Shown: positions 20,587-29,067 of the stretch, in pieces | How positions within the stretch are numbered: position 1 is the stretch's first letter | Layout of the letters: each line of letters starts with the position of its first letter | Origin: a virus | DNA length: 30,744 bases | Virus record (IMG/VR): IMGVR_UViG_3300032333_000117 | Coordinates: 1 to 30,744 of that record | Reading direction: 5' to 3' (one strand) | Notes under the pieces: generated by a model | The model's database searches: none | What the model saw: the letters and a program-made list of their open reading frames with translations, nothing else | Told to the model about the DNA's origin: nothing | Position numbers and translations under genes: made by a program

Positions 20587-20748
20587 TTAGTGTCCTGCCT
20601 CGACCAACTCTTTCGCTAGTCCCAGCGCCTTTTGGTACGCTGTGTCTGCTTCCTTTTCCCTACCTACCATGAGCATCATGCCCATGAATTGGAGTTGGAA
20701 CAGCAGCTGCTCTGCTGTGGTCTTTTCTGTTGCTACGGTGTTGTTCAT
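20587..20748 (-). CDS. 53-residue small early protein, unknown
   Basis: ATG 20748 follows CTGAGGAGATAGAC. The product MNNTVATEKTTAEQLLFQLQ continues with a methionine-rich FMGMMLMVG and a charged helix, EKEADTAYQKALGLAKELVE. It is an amphipathic helical protein. The gene lies between two stem-loops, in the same unit as its neighbours. No family recognised. Confidence 0.6.
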   Translation of the reverse strand: MNNTVATEKTTAEQLLFQLQFMGMMLMVGREKEADTAYQKALGLAKELVEAGH

Positions 20749-20751
20749 GTC

Positions 20752-20772
20752 TATCTCCTCAGTTTAAGTGGC
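20752..20772 (-). repeat. 21-bp repeated leader block, copy 2
   Basis: Identical to 20300-20320; it contains the ribosome-binding site of the 53-residue gene and the edge of the hairpin at 20770. Confidence 0.8.
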
Positions 20773-20789
20773 CCCCCTTGCGGGGGGCC
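20770..20789 (-). promoter_or_regulatory. Strong GC stem-loop before the 53-residue gene
   Basis: GGCCCCCC and GGGGGGCC form an 8-bp stem with a TTGC loop. It is 7 bp after the stop at 20797, and without a T-run it leads into TTAAACTGAGGAGATAG. It is strong enough to stop exonucleases or partly terminate. Confidence 0.65.
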
Positions 20790-20796
20790 GGGTTGA

Positions 20797-21024
20797 TTAC
20801 TTGTTCAGGCAGGGGGCTTTTACTTCACGAACACCTTCTTCCTCAGAAGAGTAGTCACGAAGCAGGTCGAACCCACCCAGAAACCCACCGTACTCTTTCT
20901 GGAACAGCTCGAGGTTGCGCTCGTCAAGCTGGCATACTGCGCGGTGCAATGTACGGGCTGCATCGTGGAGTGACCAAACCCGGGTGTCCGAAAAGCCTTT
21001 GTTGCTGAAGTTGGAGCCTTGCAT
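20797..21024 (-). CDS. 75-residue early protein, unknown
   Basis: ATG 21024 follows CAACGAGGAAGACGTT; the longer frame to 21060 has no site. The product MQGSNFSNKGFSDTRVWSLH continues with DAARTLHRAVCQLDERNLEL and an acidic C-terminus, and looks soluble and helical. It is the first gene after the promoter at 21072-21100, so it is probably the most strongly expressed of the four. No family recognised. Confidence 0.65.
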   Translation of the reverse strand: MQGSNFSNKGFSDTRVWSLHDAARTLHRAVCQLDERNLELFQKEYGGFLGGFDLLRDYSSEEEGVREVKAPCLNK

Positions 21025-21071
21025 AACGTCTTCCTCGTTGCGGTTCAGGACCATTCCCAAACCGTGAAGCT

Positions 21072-21100
21072 ATTAGACCACAAGGTGCCCAAGAAGTCAA
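21072..21100 (-). promoter_or_regulatory. Leftward promoter of the four-gene early unit
   Basis: TTGACT (21100-21095) and TCTAAT (21077-21072) are 17 bp apart on the minus strand; the spacer TCTTGGGCACCTTGTGG recurs at 19928-19944 with two differences. It lies at the switch point between the leftward and rightward blocks. Confidence 0.8.
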
Positions 21101-21210
21101 GCGTTTTGTTTAGTTTTGTGCAGTATTGTTGAGCCTAGCTGTGTCGAATGCAGATGGGTTATGGGGCGACCCCACCATACCCGGTACCCCCCTTTGTGCG
21201 CGTTGGTTCC

Positions 21211-21996
21211 ATGGCCCGCTTAGTAATACTATTCCGCGCAAGCAAATCCCAAAAATCGCAAAAGCCGGCTAACGCGAAAAATTCCAGTCGGTCCAAAAAG
21301 TCCAGAAAGTCCAAAACCAGCAAGCCCCCCACCCCCAAACAAAACGCCCCCAGCCAGACCCCACCCCCCTCAATACAGCAAACACCCCCACTTGCAAATA
21401 AAGTACCCAGTACATACACTGCGCGCACCCAGTACCCAGTACTTGCGCTTATGATGAAAGAAATGCCTGACGGCACCTTAGACCTGCCAGACGAGATCAA
21501 CATCACCGATCTCCAACTGAACGCATCCAGCGCGTGTAGGAACCTCGACCTCCTTGATAAACACAACATGGAGCTGTCGGGAGGGTTCGAGAGTGGGGAC
21601 GACGACCCGTTTGCGGTCCCGCTCCCTCCACCCAAGCTACGCACCCCGTTGGCCAAAACCAAGACGACCGCGTCACTCCTGCAGATATACAACATTCTGC
21701 AGGAGTTCGGTGGCTCACTGAACGCTACCCCGGAAGAAGTCCGCAACACGGTGGTTAACAAGCTGCTCTTGGAGTTGGAGAACCCTGACCCGAAGATACG
21801 GCTGAAAGCTATCGAACTGCTCGGTACGGTACCCGGCGTAGACCTGTTTGGCACCAAACGAACCTTGGCAGAAGCCCCCAAAACCAACGCCCCCGCCAAA
21901 GATCAGCTGAAAGAGCGCCTCAAAAAGCTAAAAGAGAGCATGGAAGGGGTGTACGAGAGCCCTGTGGCCCCCGAAGAGGGGGATTCTGACGAGTGA
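21211..21996 (+). CDS. Putative terminase small subunit
   Basis: The frame is open from 21148, and no start has a good ribosome-binding site; I use ATG 21211 (MARLVILFRASKSQ) but a later start near 21451 (MMKEMPDGTLDLPDE) is possible. The first 75 residues are lysine-, serine- and proline-rich and disordered. The folded part has SLLQIYNILQEFGGSLNATP and DPKIRLKAIELLGTVPGVDL, which resembles the helical segment of small terminase subunits, and the C-terminus is a charged coiled coil. Position directly before TerL, with a 4-bp overlap, supports recognition of phage DNA for packaging. The N-terminal extension is unusual. Confidence 0.6.
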   Translation: MARLVILFRASKSQKSQKPANAKNSSRSKKSRKSKTSKPPTPKQNAPSQTPPPSIQQTPPLANKVPSTYTARTQYPVLALMMKEMPDGTLDLPDEINITDLQLNASSACRNLDLLDKHNMELSGGFESGDDDPFAVPLPPPKLRTPLAKTKTTASLLQIYNILQEFGGSLNATPEEVRNTVVNKLLLELENPDPKIRLKAIELLGTVPGVDLFGTKRTLAEAPKTNAPAKDQLKERLKKLKESMEGVYESPVAPEEGDSDE

Positions 21997-23666
21997 ACGC
22001 CGCGGTAAAGCCCAGAAAAGCCCCGTTCCCCTTCACTCCAGAGGAATTGAACCTCCTGCTGGACAATATCGACTCCTGTACCCCAAAAGAACAGTCAGAA
22101 TTGCTGAAATTGGTGGAACAATTCGAGGAACAGCAGCGGTTAGAGGCGTGTCGTACCGACTTGATTGAATTCTGCAAGACCATGCAGCCCGATTATAAGG
22201 TCGGTAAGCACCACCGGGCGTTGGCGGACATGCTGATGTCGCTGGAGCTGGGGGTTAACGGGAAAGAAGAGCAGGGGAAAGACCGTATTTGCGTCAATAT
22301 GCCCCCTCGTCACGGTAAATCACAGCTGATTTCCCTCTATTTTCCTGCGTGGTTCTTGGGGCGCAACCCCGACAAGAAGATACTCATGGTGTCCCACACC
22401 ACGGACTTGGCAGAAACTTTCGGTAGAAAGGTGAGGAACCTCGTCAGTACAACTGAGTACGCTGAGATATTCCCCGGCACGAAGCTGGCCATCGACAACA
22501 AGGCGGCACGCCGCTGGAACACAAGTGTCGGGGGCGAGTACTTCGCCTGTGGTGTGGGCTCCGCCTTGGCCGGACGAGGCGCCCACCTGCTGATTGTTGA
22601 CGACCCACATAACGAGCAGGACATCATCAATGGGAACCTTGACGTCTTTGACAAGGCGTATGAGTGGTTCACGTACGGTGCCCGTACCCGTCTGATGCCG
22701 AACGGGCGTGTGGCGATCTGCCAGACAAGGTGGCACATGGACGACCTGACTGGGCGTCTTGTCCGGGACATGGCACAGAACGAGCTGTCCGACAAATACG
22801 AGGTCGTGGAGTTCCCGGCGATCTTCGAGATTGAGCAAGAAATAGAAACCCCCCTGAACCCGGACGACCCAGACTCCCCAACGACCACAACAACCCGCAT
22901 CATCGAGAAAGCGCTCTGGCCGGAGTTCTACGACCTCCCTGCCCTGCACCGCACCAAAGCGTCCATGCCCCTGTTCCAGTGGAACGCGCAGTACCAGCAG
23001 AACCCGACAGCCGAAGAGGCGGCGGTGGTCAAGCGCGAGTGGTGGAACTTGTGGCCCCACGAGGACCCGCCCAAGTGTGAGTACCTGATCATGTCCTTGG
23101 ACGCCGCTGCTGAGACTGGCAACCGGGCGGACTACACGGCGATAACCGTGTGGGGGGTGTTCATGTACGAGGACACCATCCGCGACAACGCCGGGGACGT
23201 GATAGGAGTGCCGGGCACCTTTAATATTGTCCTGCTGGACTGCGTCCGCAAACGCCTCGAGTTCCCTGAGTTGAAGGACGAGTCGATGCAGCTGTATAGG
23301 CAGTGGGAGCCAGACGCGTTCATTGTGGAGAAGAAGGGCAGCGGCACACCGCTGTATCAGGAGTTACGTCGGTCAGGACTTCTTGTACAAGAGTACACCC
23401 CACATCGCGGTTCTGGTGATAAGATGGCAAGACTGAACTCAGTTGCTGATATTATCCGGTCTCGTATGGTGTGGGTCCCCCAGACACGCTGGGCGGAAGA
23501 GCTCGTGGAGGAGGTGGCGGGGTTCCCGTTCATGTCCCACGACGACTTGGTGGACTCCACTGTGATGGCCCTGATGCGGTTCAGGCAGGGAGGGTTCCTC
23601 CGACTGCCCAGTGACGAGCCTGAAGAGCCACAATACTACAAACGGCGGAGAGAAGGTTACTACTAA
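21993..23666 (+). CDS. terL: Terminase large subunit
   Basis: The 557-residue packaging motor starts with GTG overlapping the previous stop (GTGA). The ATPase domain has Walker A, NMPPRHGKSQLISL (about 102-115), and Walker B, HLLIVDDPHNEQD (about 198-210), followed by ICQTRWHMDDLTGRL. The C-terminal RNase-H-like nuclease shows MSLDAAAETGNRADYTAITV with its first Asp, FIVEKKGSGTPLYQEL and SHDDLVDSTVMALM with the late Asp pair. All expected parts are present. It cuts concatemers and drives DNA into the prohead through the portal encoded downstream. Confidence 0.95.
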   Translation: MNAAVKPRKAPFPFTPEELNLLLDNIDSCTPKEQSELLKLVEQFEEQQRLEACRTDLIEFCKTMQPDYKVGKHHRALADMLMSLELGVNGKEEQGKDRICVNMPPRHGKSQLISLYFPAWFLGRNPDKKILMVSHTTDLAETFGRKVRNLVSTTEYAEIFPGTKLAIDNKAARRWNTSVGGEYFACGVGSALAGRGAHLLIVDDPHNEQDIINGNLDVFDKAYEWFTYGARTRLMPNGRVAICQTRWHMDDLTGRLVRDMAQNELSDKYEVVEFPAIFEIEQEIETPLNPDDPDSPTTTTTRIIEKALWPEFYDLPALHRTKASMPLFQWNAQYQQNPTAEEAAVVKREWWNLWPHEDPPKCEYLIMSLDAAAETGNRADYTAITVWGVFMYEDTIRDNAGDVIGVPGTFNIVLLDCVRKRLEFPELKDESMQLYRQWEPDAFIVEKKGSGTPLYQELRRSGLLVQEYTPHRGSGDKMARLNSVADIIRSRMVWVPQTRWAEELVEEVAGFPFMSHDDLVDSTVMALMRFRQGGFLRLPSDEPEEPQYYKRRREGYY

Positions 23667-23878
23667 TGGCTGACCCCCTCGACTGGCTCCGCAGCAACAT
23701 GCCGAGCTTCACGCCCGAGGCGAAGGAGCTGGCCAAAGCAAGGTTGGAGGACTGCAAAGCTTGTCCTCAGTTAGTCAGGGCGACTGGGCAGTGCCGCGAG
23801 TGCGGCTGCATGATGCCGGTCAAGGTGTTTTTCCGTAATGCAAAGTGCCCACTGGGTAAGTGGGGAGAGGCGGAGTAA
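23666..23878 (+). CDS. 70-residue zinc-binding protein between terminase and portal
   Basis: Seven cysteines occur in KARLEDCKACPQLVRATGQC, RECGCMMPVKVFF and NAKCPLGKW, the pattern of a small zinc-ribbon protein often encoded next to phage terminases. The start shares one base with the terL stop (TAATG) and follows AGAAGG. It may help packaging or head assembly; role not known. Confidence 0.7.
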   Translation: MADPLDWLRSNMPSFTPEAKELAKARLEDCKACPQLVRATGQCRECGCMMPVKVFFRNAKCPLGKWGEAE

Positions 23879-23880
23879 AA

Positions 23881-26313
23881 ATGGCAATCGAAAAAGGTCT
23901 GTACGCCGCCCCGATGGGGTTGGAAAGCGAGCCCGGTGAGGCGCTCGAAATTGATATCGTGAACCCTGAGATGGTCACGTTGGCTGACGGTAGCGTGGAG
24001 ATCACGATAATGCCGGAGCTTGAGTCGGATGAGGCCGCTGGTGCGCCGTTCGATGCCAACCTCGCTGAGTACCTCGATGAAGGCGTGATGAGCAGCTTGG
24101 CATCCGACCTGTGTGGGCTGATCGACGCCGATCGCAACAGCCGTAAGGACTGGGCCGACACATTCGTCAAGGGCCTTGAGGTGCTGGGCTTCAAGTACGA
24201 GGACCGGACTGATCCGTGGCAGGGTGCATGCGGTGTGTACAGCACCGTGCTGGCTGAGGCGGCGATACGCTTCCAAGCAGAGACCATGAGCGAGACGTTC
24301 CCCGCAGCAGGCCCGGTGAAGACCAAGATTCTGGGCGAGGTTACCCGGGAGAAGGAAGATGCGGCGCTGCGTGTCAAAGGTGACATGAACTACGAGCTCA
24401 CCGATGTGATGGTGGAGTACCGCCCCGAGCATGAGCGCATGCTGTACACCCTCGGCCTTGCAGGTTCGGCGTTCAAGAAGATTTATTACGACCCTGCGAT
24501 TGGGCGCCAAGTGGCACTCTTTATCCCGCCGGAAGATGTCATCGTGCCTTACGGTGCGTCCCACATTGAGACTGCAGAGCGTGTGACCCACGTGATGCGC
24601 AAGACCAAGAACGAGATCAGGAAGCTGCAGCAGTCGGGCTTCTACATCGACGCAGACCTTGGCGAGCCCGTGCCCTACCACTCCGACATTGAGGAGAAGA
24701 AGGCAGAGGAGGGTGGGTACACCCTGACCGACGACGACCGCTACACCTTGTACGAGGTGCATGCTGAGCTCGTGATAGAGGGCTTGGATGAAGAGGATGA
24801 CGACGAGATCGCCAAGCCATACGTGATAACGATCGACCGTGGCACGAGCAAGGTGCTGGCGATACGCCGTAACTGGAACCCCGACGACATGCTGATGCTG
24901 AAGCGTCAGTACTTCGTGCACTACGTGTACGTGCCGGGGTTTGGGTTCTACGGTCTTGGTCTGATTCACATCGTGGGCGGCTACGCCCGCGCAGGCACTT
25001 CGCTGATCCGTCAATTAGTTGACGCCGGTACGCTGGCTAACTTGCCCGGTGGTCTCAAGACTCGTGGCTTGCGCATCAAAGGTGACGACACGCCCATCCC
25101 GCCGGGTGAGTTCCGCGACGTGGACGTGGCCAGCGGCAGTATCAAAGATAACATCATGACGCTGCCGTACAAGGAGCCTAGCCAGACCCTGCTGGCGTTG
25201 TTGAACCAGATCACCGAGGAAGGTCGCAGGCTCGGCGCCATCAGCGATATGAAAATCAGTGATATGAGCGCCAACGCGCCAGTGGGGACCACACTCGCCC
25301 TGCTGGAACGCACGTTGAAACCGATGGCGGCTGTACAGGCCCGTGTGCACTACGCGATGAAGCAGGAGTTCAAACTCTTGCGCGCTATCATTGCTGAGTA
25401 TGCTCCGACTGAGTACATGTACGTACCGGATCGTGGCGAGCCACGTGCGAGGCAGTCGGACTATGCGATGGTCGAGGTCATCCCGGTCAGCGACCCCAAC
25501 AGCAGCACCATGGCGCAGCGGGTAGTGCAGTATCAAGCGGTACTGCAGATGGCGCAGAACGCTCCGCAGATATACGACCTTCCTCAGCTGCATCGTCAGA
25601 TGATCGAGGTGCTGGGCATCAAGAACGCTGACAAGCTTGTCCCGACCAAGGACGACATCAAGCCATCCGATCCGGTCAGCGAGAACATGGCAGCGCTGGT
25701 GGGCAAACCCATCAAGGCGTTCATGTACCAAGACCACGACGCTCACATTGCGACTCACCAAGCGTTCATGCAAGACCCGCAGATTGCGGCGTTCATCGGG
25801 CAGAATCCGGCGGCGCAGCAGATCATGGGGGCCTTGAGTGCTCACATTGCCGAGCATATGGCGTTCGCTTACCGCAAACAGATCGAAGAGAAGCTGGGTG
25901 TCACGCTGGCCGAGCCGGGCAAGGAGATGCCGGAGGAAGCCGAGGTACTGCTGTCGCAGGTCATGTCGCAGGCAGGCATGCAGCTTACGCAACAGAAACA
26001 GGCGGCTGCAGCACAGCAGGCGGCTCAGCAGCAGATGCAGGACCCAGTCATTCAGATGCAGATGCAGGAGCTTCAGCTCAAGGGCGCAGAGCTCCAACGC
26101 AAAGCAGCGAAAGACGCAGCCGACAACGCCTTGGCGCAGGAGAAAGTGGACGTCGAGCGTCAGCGCATCGCCGCACAGACTTCCAGCGAGGCAGCGCGCA
26201 TTCAGTCACAGCAGCAACAGGCCGCGCAGAGAATGCAGCTTGATATAACCAAAGAGCTGCTCAGTGCAGCAGATAAACAAACGCGGGAGCGCGAGACTCC
26301 GCCGCAGAGGTAA
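23881..26313 (+). CDS. Portal protein (P22-like)
   Basis: ATG 23881 follows GGAGTAAAA; the seven residues before it in the open frame are not needed. The 810-residue product is long, as in P22-like and marine podovirus portals. The body contains TDPWQGACGVYSTVLAEAAI, EHERMLYTLGLAGSAFKKIY and PPEDVIVPYGA, the wing and clip regions of that family. The last 130 residues are a glutamine- and alanine-rich coiled coil (QKQAAAAQQAAQQQMQ and ERQRIAAQTSSEAAR), equivalent to the helical barrel that reaches into the capsid. It forms the dodecameric DNA gate and docks TerL. Confidence 0.9.
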   Translation: MAIEKGLYAAPMGLESEPGEALEIDIVNPEMVTLADGSVEITIMPELESDEAAGAPFDANLAEYLDEGVMSSLASDLCGLIDADRNSRKDWADTFVKGLEVLGFKYEDRTDPWQGACGVYSTVLAEAAIRFQAETMSETFPAAGPVKTKILGEVTREKEDAALRVKGDMNYELTDVMVEYRPEHERMLYTLGLAGSAFKKIYYDPAIGRQVALFIPPEDVIVPYGASHIETAERVTHVMRKTKNEIRKLQQSGFYIDADLGEPVPYHSDIEEKKAEEGGYTLTDDDRYTLYEVHAELVIEGLDEEDDDEIAKPYVITIDRGTSKVLAIRRNWNPDDMLMLKRQYFVHYVYVPGFGFYGLGLIHIVGGYARAGTSLIRQLVDAGTLANLPGGLKTRGLRIKGDDTPIPPGEFRDVDVASGSIKDNIMTLPYKEPSQTLLALLNQITEEGRRLGAISDMKISDMSANAPVGTTLALLERTLKPMAAVQARVHYAMKQEFKLLRAIIAEYAPTEYMYVPDRGEPRARQSDYAMVEVIPVSDPNSSTMAQRVVQYQAVLQMAQNAPQIYDLPQLHRQMIEVLGIKNADKLVPTKDDIKPSDPVSENMAALVGKPIKAFMYQDHDAHIATHQAFMQDPQIAAFIGQNPAAQQIMGALSAHIAEHMAFAYRKQIEEKLGVTLAEPGKEMPEEAEVLLSQVMSQAGMQLTQQKQAAAAQQAAQQQMQDPVIQMQMQELQLKGAELQRKAAKDAADNALAQEKVDVERQRIAAQTSSEAARIQSQQQQAAQRMQLDITKELLSAADKQTRERETPPQR

Positions 26314-26316
26314 GAC

Positions 26317-26514
26317 ATGGCCAAAACCGTCTTTGACGTGCTTGAAGAAAAGCTGGCTGCAGCGCAGCGAGCCTCAGAAGAATCCCTGACCGAAGGAGCT
26401 GCAAAAAGCTTCGACGAGTACAGGCATACGTGCGGAGTGATCCGGGGTCTAGCGACCGCACGGCGAGAAGTAGCAGACCTTGCGCGACACTATCGAGAGA
26501 ACGACGATGACTGA
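26317..26514 (+). CDS. 65-residue helical protein, unknown
   Basis: The product MAKTVFDVLEEKLAAAQRAS continues with CGVIRGLATARREVADLARH and ends acidic (YRENDDD). It is predicted to be two helices forming a hairpin. ATG 26317 follows GAGGTAAGAC, and the gene overlaps the next by 8 bp. Small proteins at this place, between portal and scaffold, are common in podoviruses without known function. Confidence 0.6.
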   Translation: MAKTVFDVLEEKLAAAQRASEESLTEGAAKSFDEYRHTCGVIRGLATARREVADLARHYRENDDD

Positions 26515-26938
26515 AGTATCGGAGAAAACGCCGGCTATGGTTGAGCTGGAGCAGAAGCGCGCCGCGCTGTATGCAGAGCAGGAAAGAGCCTTGGCTGAGT
26601 TGGAAGCAGCTATCCCCACCCCCACCGGATACCACCTACTGATCGCACTCCCTGAAGTTGAAGAGGAGTTTGACGGCGGTATCTTAAAAGCTACAAAGAC
26701 TATGCGAGAAGAACAGATTCTGTCGTCGATCGGTCTTGTGTTGGACATGGGTGACCAAGCCTACGCGGACCAGACCCGGTTCCCGACGGGCCCTTGGTGC
26801 AAAACTGGGGACTACGTGATGTTCCGTCCAAACAGTGGCACAAGGTTCCGCATTGGCGCTACTGAGTATCGACTGCTCAACGACGACTCCGTGCAGGCTA
26901 TCGTCCCCAACCCCCGTGCTATTGCACGTGCTATCTAA
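26507..26938 (+). CDS. GroES-like co-chaperonin domain protein
   Basis: ATG 26507 gives 143 residues. Residues 1-31 are a charged helix, then from about 34 TPTGYHLLIALPEVEEEFDG begins a GroES-like (Cpn10) fold: GGILKATKTMREEQILSSIG, then VLDMGDQA, GDYVMFRPN and a final strand YRLLNDDSVQAIVPNPRAI. The N-terminal helix replaces the usual short start. T4 gp31 is a precedent for a phage co-chaperonin that helps GroEL fold the capsid protein. The gene lies in the capsid operon, before scaffold and capsid, in line with such a role. A mobile loop can be placed only roughly around residues 52-62. Confidence 0.75.
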   Translation: MTEVSEKTPAMVELEQKRAALYAEQERALAELEAAIPTPTGYHLLIALPEVEEEFDGGILKATKTMREEQILSSIGLVLDMGDQAYADQTRFPTGPWCKTGDYVMFRPNSGTRFRIGATEYRLLNDDSVQAIVPNPRAIARAI

Positions 26939-26951
26939 GGAGTAACAGCGT

Positions 26952-27983
26952 ATGGCTAGACAAGAGGTGACATTCGAGTTCCCCCACGAGGCGGAAGACT
27001 CGAACAGGCAGGAGCAGATGGAGGAGCTCAAGATTGAGCTTGAGCCGCCAAAAGGCCGCAACGAAGTAACCAAGAAAGTAGAGAAGCCGGAGACCAAAGC
27101 TGGCGAGTTTGAAATCGAGGTTGAAGACGATACGCCGCCCAAAGATCGCAACCGTAAGAAATCTGACCCCCCGGCAGAAGTGTCTGACGACGAGCTTGCG
27201 GAGTACTCCGACAAGGTCAAGAAGCGTATCCAGCACTTCAGCAAAGGTTACCACGACGAGCGTAGGGCCAAAGAACAGGCGTTGCGTGAGCGTCAGGAGC
27301 TGGAAGCCTACGCCCGCAAGCTGGTGGAAGAGAACCAGCAGCTCAAGCAGACCACCGACCGTAGCCACAACACGCTCATTGAACAAGCCAAGCAGCAGGT
27401 GACGTTAGAGCTTGATGCAGCCAAGAAACGCTACAAAGAAGCTTATGAAGCTGGCGACGCTGACCAACTGTTGGCGGCGCAGGAAGCGTTGACCGCAGCT
27501 AAGATCAGAGGCGATAAAGTTGCGGGGTTGAAACCTAAGCCTTTACAAGACAAAGAGATTCCTGTACAACAAGCTCCAACGGCCCCTGTTCGACCCACGC
27601 AAGCTCCCACAGTTGACGAACGTGCAGAGAACTGGAGGCAGGAAAATTCGTGGTTTGGTGCTGATGACGAGATGACCGCATACGCACTGGGATACCATAG
27701 CAAGCTAGTGAAAGAGGGTGTAGACCCTCGATCAGACGAATACTACGAGAAGATCAACTCTCGTATGCGCAAATTGTTCCCAGAGTCGTTTGACGACGCT
27801 GAGGAAGAGCAGGAACCGCCCAAGGCTAAGGCCAAGGCACCTAATGTGGTTGCACCCGCTACGCGGAGCACGGCCCCTAGAAAGGTCACTTTAACGCAAA
27901 CACAGGTCGCCATAGCCAAACGGCTGGGTGTACCGCTCGAACTTTACGCCAAACAGGTTGCTGAACTGAGGAATACGAAATGA
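26952..27983 (+). CDS. Capsid scaffolding protein
   Basis: The 343-residue protein is very charged and helical, with long coiled coils (RRAKEQALRERQELEAYARK and QLKQTTDRSHNTLIEQAKQQ), an acidic N-terminal half and a proline-rich linker near residue 210. Composition, length and position between portal and capsid genes are those of phage scaffolding proteins, which are lost after capsid assembly. The C-terminus, TLTQTQVAIAKRLGVPLELY, forms a small helical domain that may bind the coat. ATG 26952 follows AAGGAG, 13 bp after the GroES-like stop. Confidence 0.8.
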   Translation: MARQEVTFEFPHEAEDSNRQEQMEELKIELEPPKGRNEVTKKVEKPETKAGEFEIEVEDDTPPKDRNRKKSDPPAEVSDDELAEYSDKVKKRIQHFSKGYHDERRAKEQALRERQELEAYARKLVEENQQLKQTTDRSHNTLIEQAKQQVTLELDAAKKRYKEAYEAGDADQLLAAQEALTAAKIRGDKVAGLKPKPLQDKEIPVQQAPTAPVRPTQAPTVDERAENWRQENSWFGADDEMTAYALGYHSKLVKEGVDPRSDEYYEKINSRMRKLFPESFDDAEEEQEPPKAKAKAPNVVAPATRSTAPRKVTLTQTQVAIAKRLGVPLELYAKQVAELRNTK

Positions 27984-28426
27984 CTGCAAACAGACTGAGC
28001 CGAGAACTGGAAACCCGGGAAACGACCACCCGCACGAAATCGTGGGTACGTCCCGAGCTCCTTCCGTCACCTACTCCGGAACCGGGGTTTGTGTATCACT
28101 GGGTGCGCCTTAGCACCCGTGGGACTGCTGATGCTACTAACGTATCCTCGAAACTGCGTGAGGGTTGGGAACCCGTAAGAGCTGTGGATCACCCCGAGAT
28201 TGTGCTGACAGGCGTCGAAAGCGAACGCTTCAAGGACAACATCGTTATGGGTGGACTGATGCTCTGCAAAGCCCCAGTTGAGATGGTTGAGGAGCGGAAC
28301 GAGTATTACCGCAGTATGGCGAAGAGCCAGATGGCCTCGGTCAACAACAACTTCATGCGCGAGAATGACCCTCGTATGCCGCTCTTCAACGAGCAGTCTA
28401 CTAAGGTAACTTTCGGAAAACGTTAA
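27980..28426 (+). CDS. 148-residue structural-region protein, unknown
   Basis: The product has an Arg/Thr-rich N-terminus, a beta-rich middle (GFVYHWVRLSTRGTADATNV and EGWEPVRAVDHPEIVLTGVE) and a helical MVEERNEYYRSMAKSQMASV, ending STKVTFGKR. Similar proteins lie just before capsid genes in other podoviruses, but I know no assigned role. The start overlaps the scaffold stop by 4 bp and has GAGGA upstream, so it is coupled to scaffold translation. Confidence 0.6.
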   Translation: MTANRLSRELETRETTTRTKSWVRPELLPSPTPEPGFVYHWVRLSTRGTADATNVSSKLREGWEPVRAVDHPEIVLTGVESERFKDNIVMGGLMLCKAPVEMVEERNEYYRSMAKSQMASVNNNFMRENDPRMPLFNEQSTKVTFGKR

Positions 28427-28442
28427 CTTTTAGGAGCTAAAA

Positions 28443-29054
28443 ATGGCTACCACCCAAACCCCCTACGGGCTTCGACCCGTTAAGCGCGTGGACGGCATGC
28501 CCTATGCGGGCGCCACTTCCACGTACTTGATTGACCCGGCTGGCTACGGCACCAACATCTTCTTCGGAAGCGTTGTGTACGTGAACGCCAACGGTTACAT
28601 CAACATCGTTACCGGTACCGGCGCTGACGCCACTACCAATGACTGGCCGACTGGTTCTACCAGCGTATCCGGTGGTCTTGGTGTGTTCGTTGGTTGCAAC
28701 TTTGTGAATGCTCAGGGTCAGCTGATCTTCAGTCAGTACTACCCCTCGGGCACCACTGGTGTGGTACAGGCACTTGTTGTAGATGATCCGATGGTCCTGT
28801 TCCAAGCCCAGTTGAGCAACACTGCAACTCAGGCTGCTGTTGGCGCGAACACGTTCTTTACTGTCGCCCAGAGCACCTCGACTGGCAGCACCTCGACCGG
28901 TAACTCTACCAGCTCGCTGAGTGCATCTACAGTTACTGTCCCCGCCGCCTTCCGTATCCTCGGTTTTGCTTCGCCCATCAGCGACGCTTACCCGGATGTA
29001 CTGGTTAAAATCAACCCCGGTTTCCACAGCATGTCTGTGAACACCGGTCTGTAA
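28443..29054 (+). CDS. Candidate capsid decoration or minor head protein
   Basis: The 203-residue protein is beta-rich, with many Gly, Thr and Ser, and few charges: TPYGLRPVKRVDGMPYAGAT, VVYVNANGYINIVTG and a Ser/Thr-rich loop TSTGSTSTGNSTSSLSAST near residue 145-165. There are two cysteine-poor repeats of SAY/YP type. The sequence, size and position immediately before the capsid gene suggest a head decoration or stabilising protein. A strong AGGAG ribosome-binding site points to high expression, as expected for a virion component. The call is by context, not by a known motif. Confidence 0.55.
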   Translation: MATTQTPYGLRPVKRVDGMPYAGATSTYLIDPAGYGTNIFFGSVVYVNANGYINIVTGTGADATTNDWPTGSTSVSGGLGVFVGCNFVNAQGQLIFSQYYPSGTTGVVQALVVDDPMVLFQAQLSNTATQAAVGANTFFTVAQSTSTGSTSTGNSTSSLSASTVTVPAAFRILGFASPISDAYPDVLVKINPGFHSMSVNTGL

Positions 29055-29067
29055 GGAGAACTGAGAC

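Noticed and set aside
22320-23060. Long minus-strand frames opposite terL and the portal gene (also 23767-25014 and 25015-26097)
   Set aside because: They mirror the codon structure of real genes with clear motifs on the plus strand.
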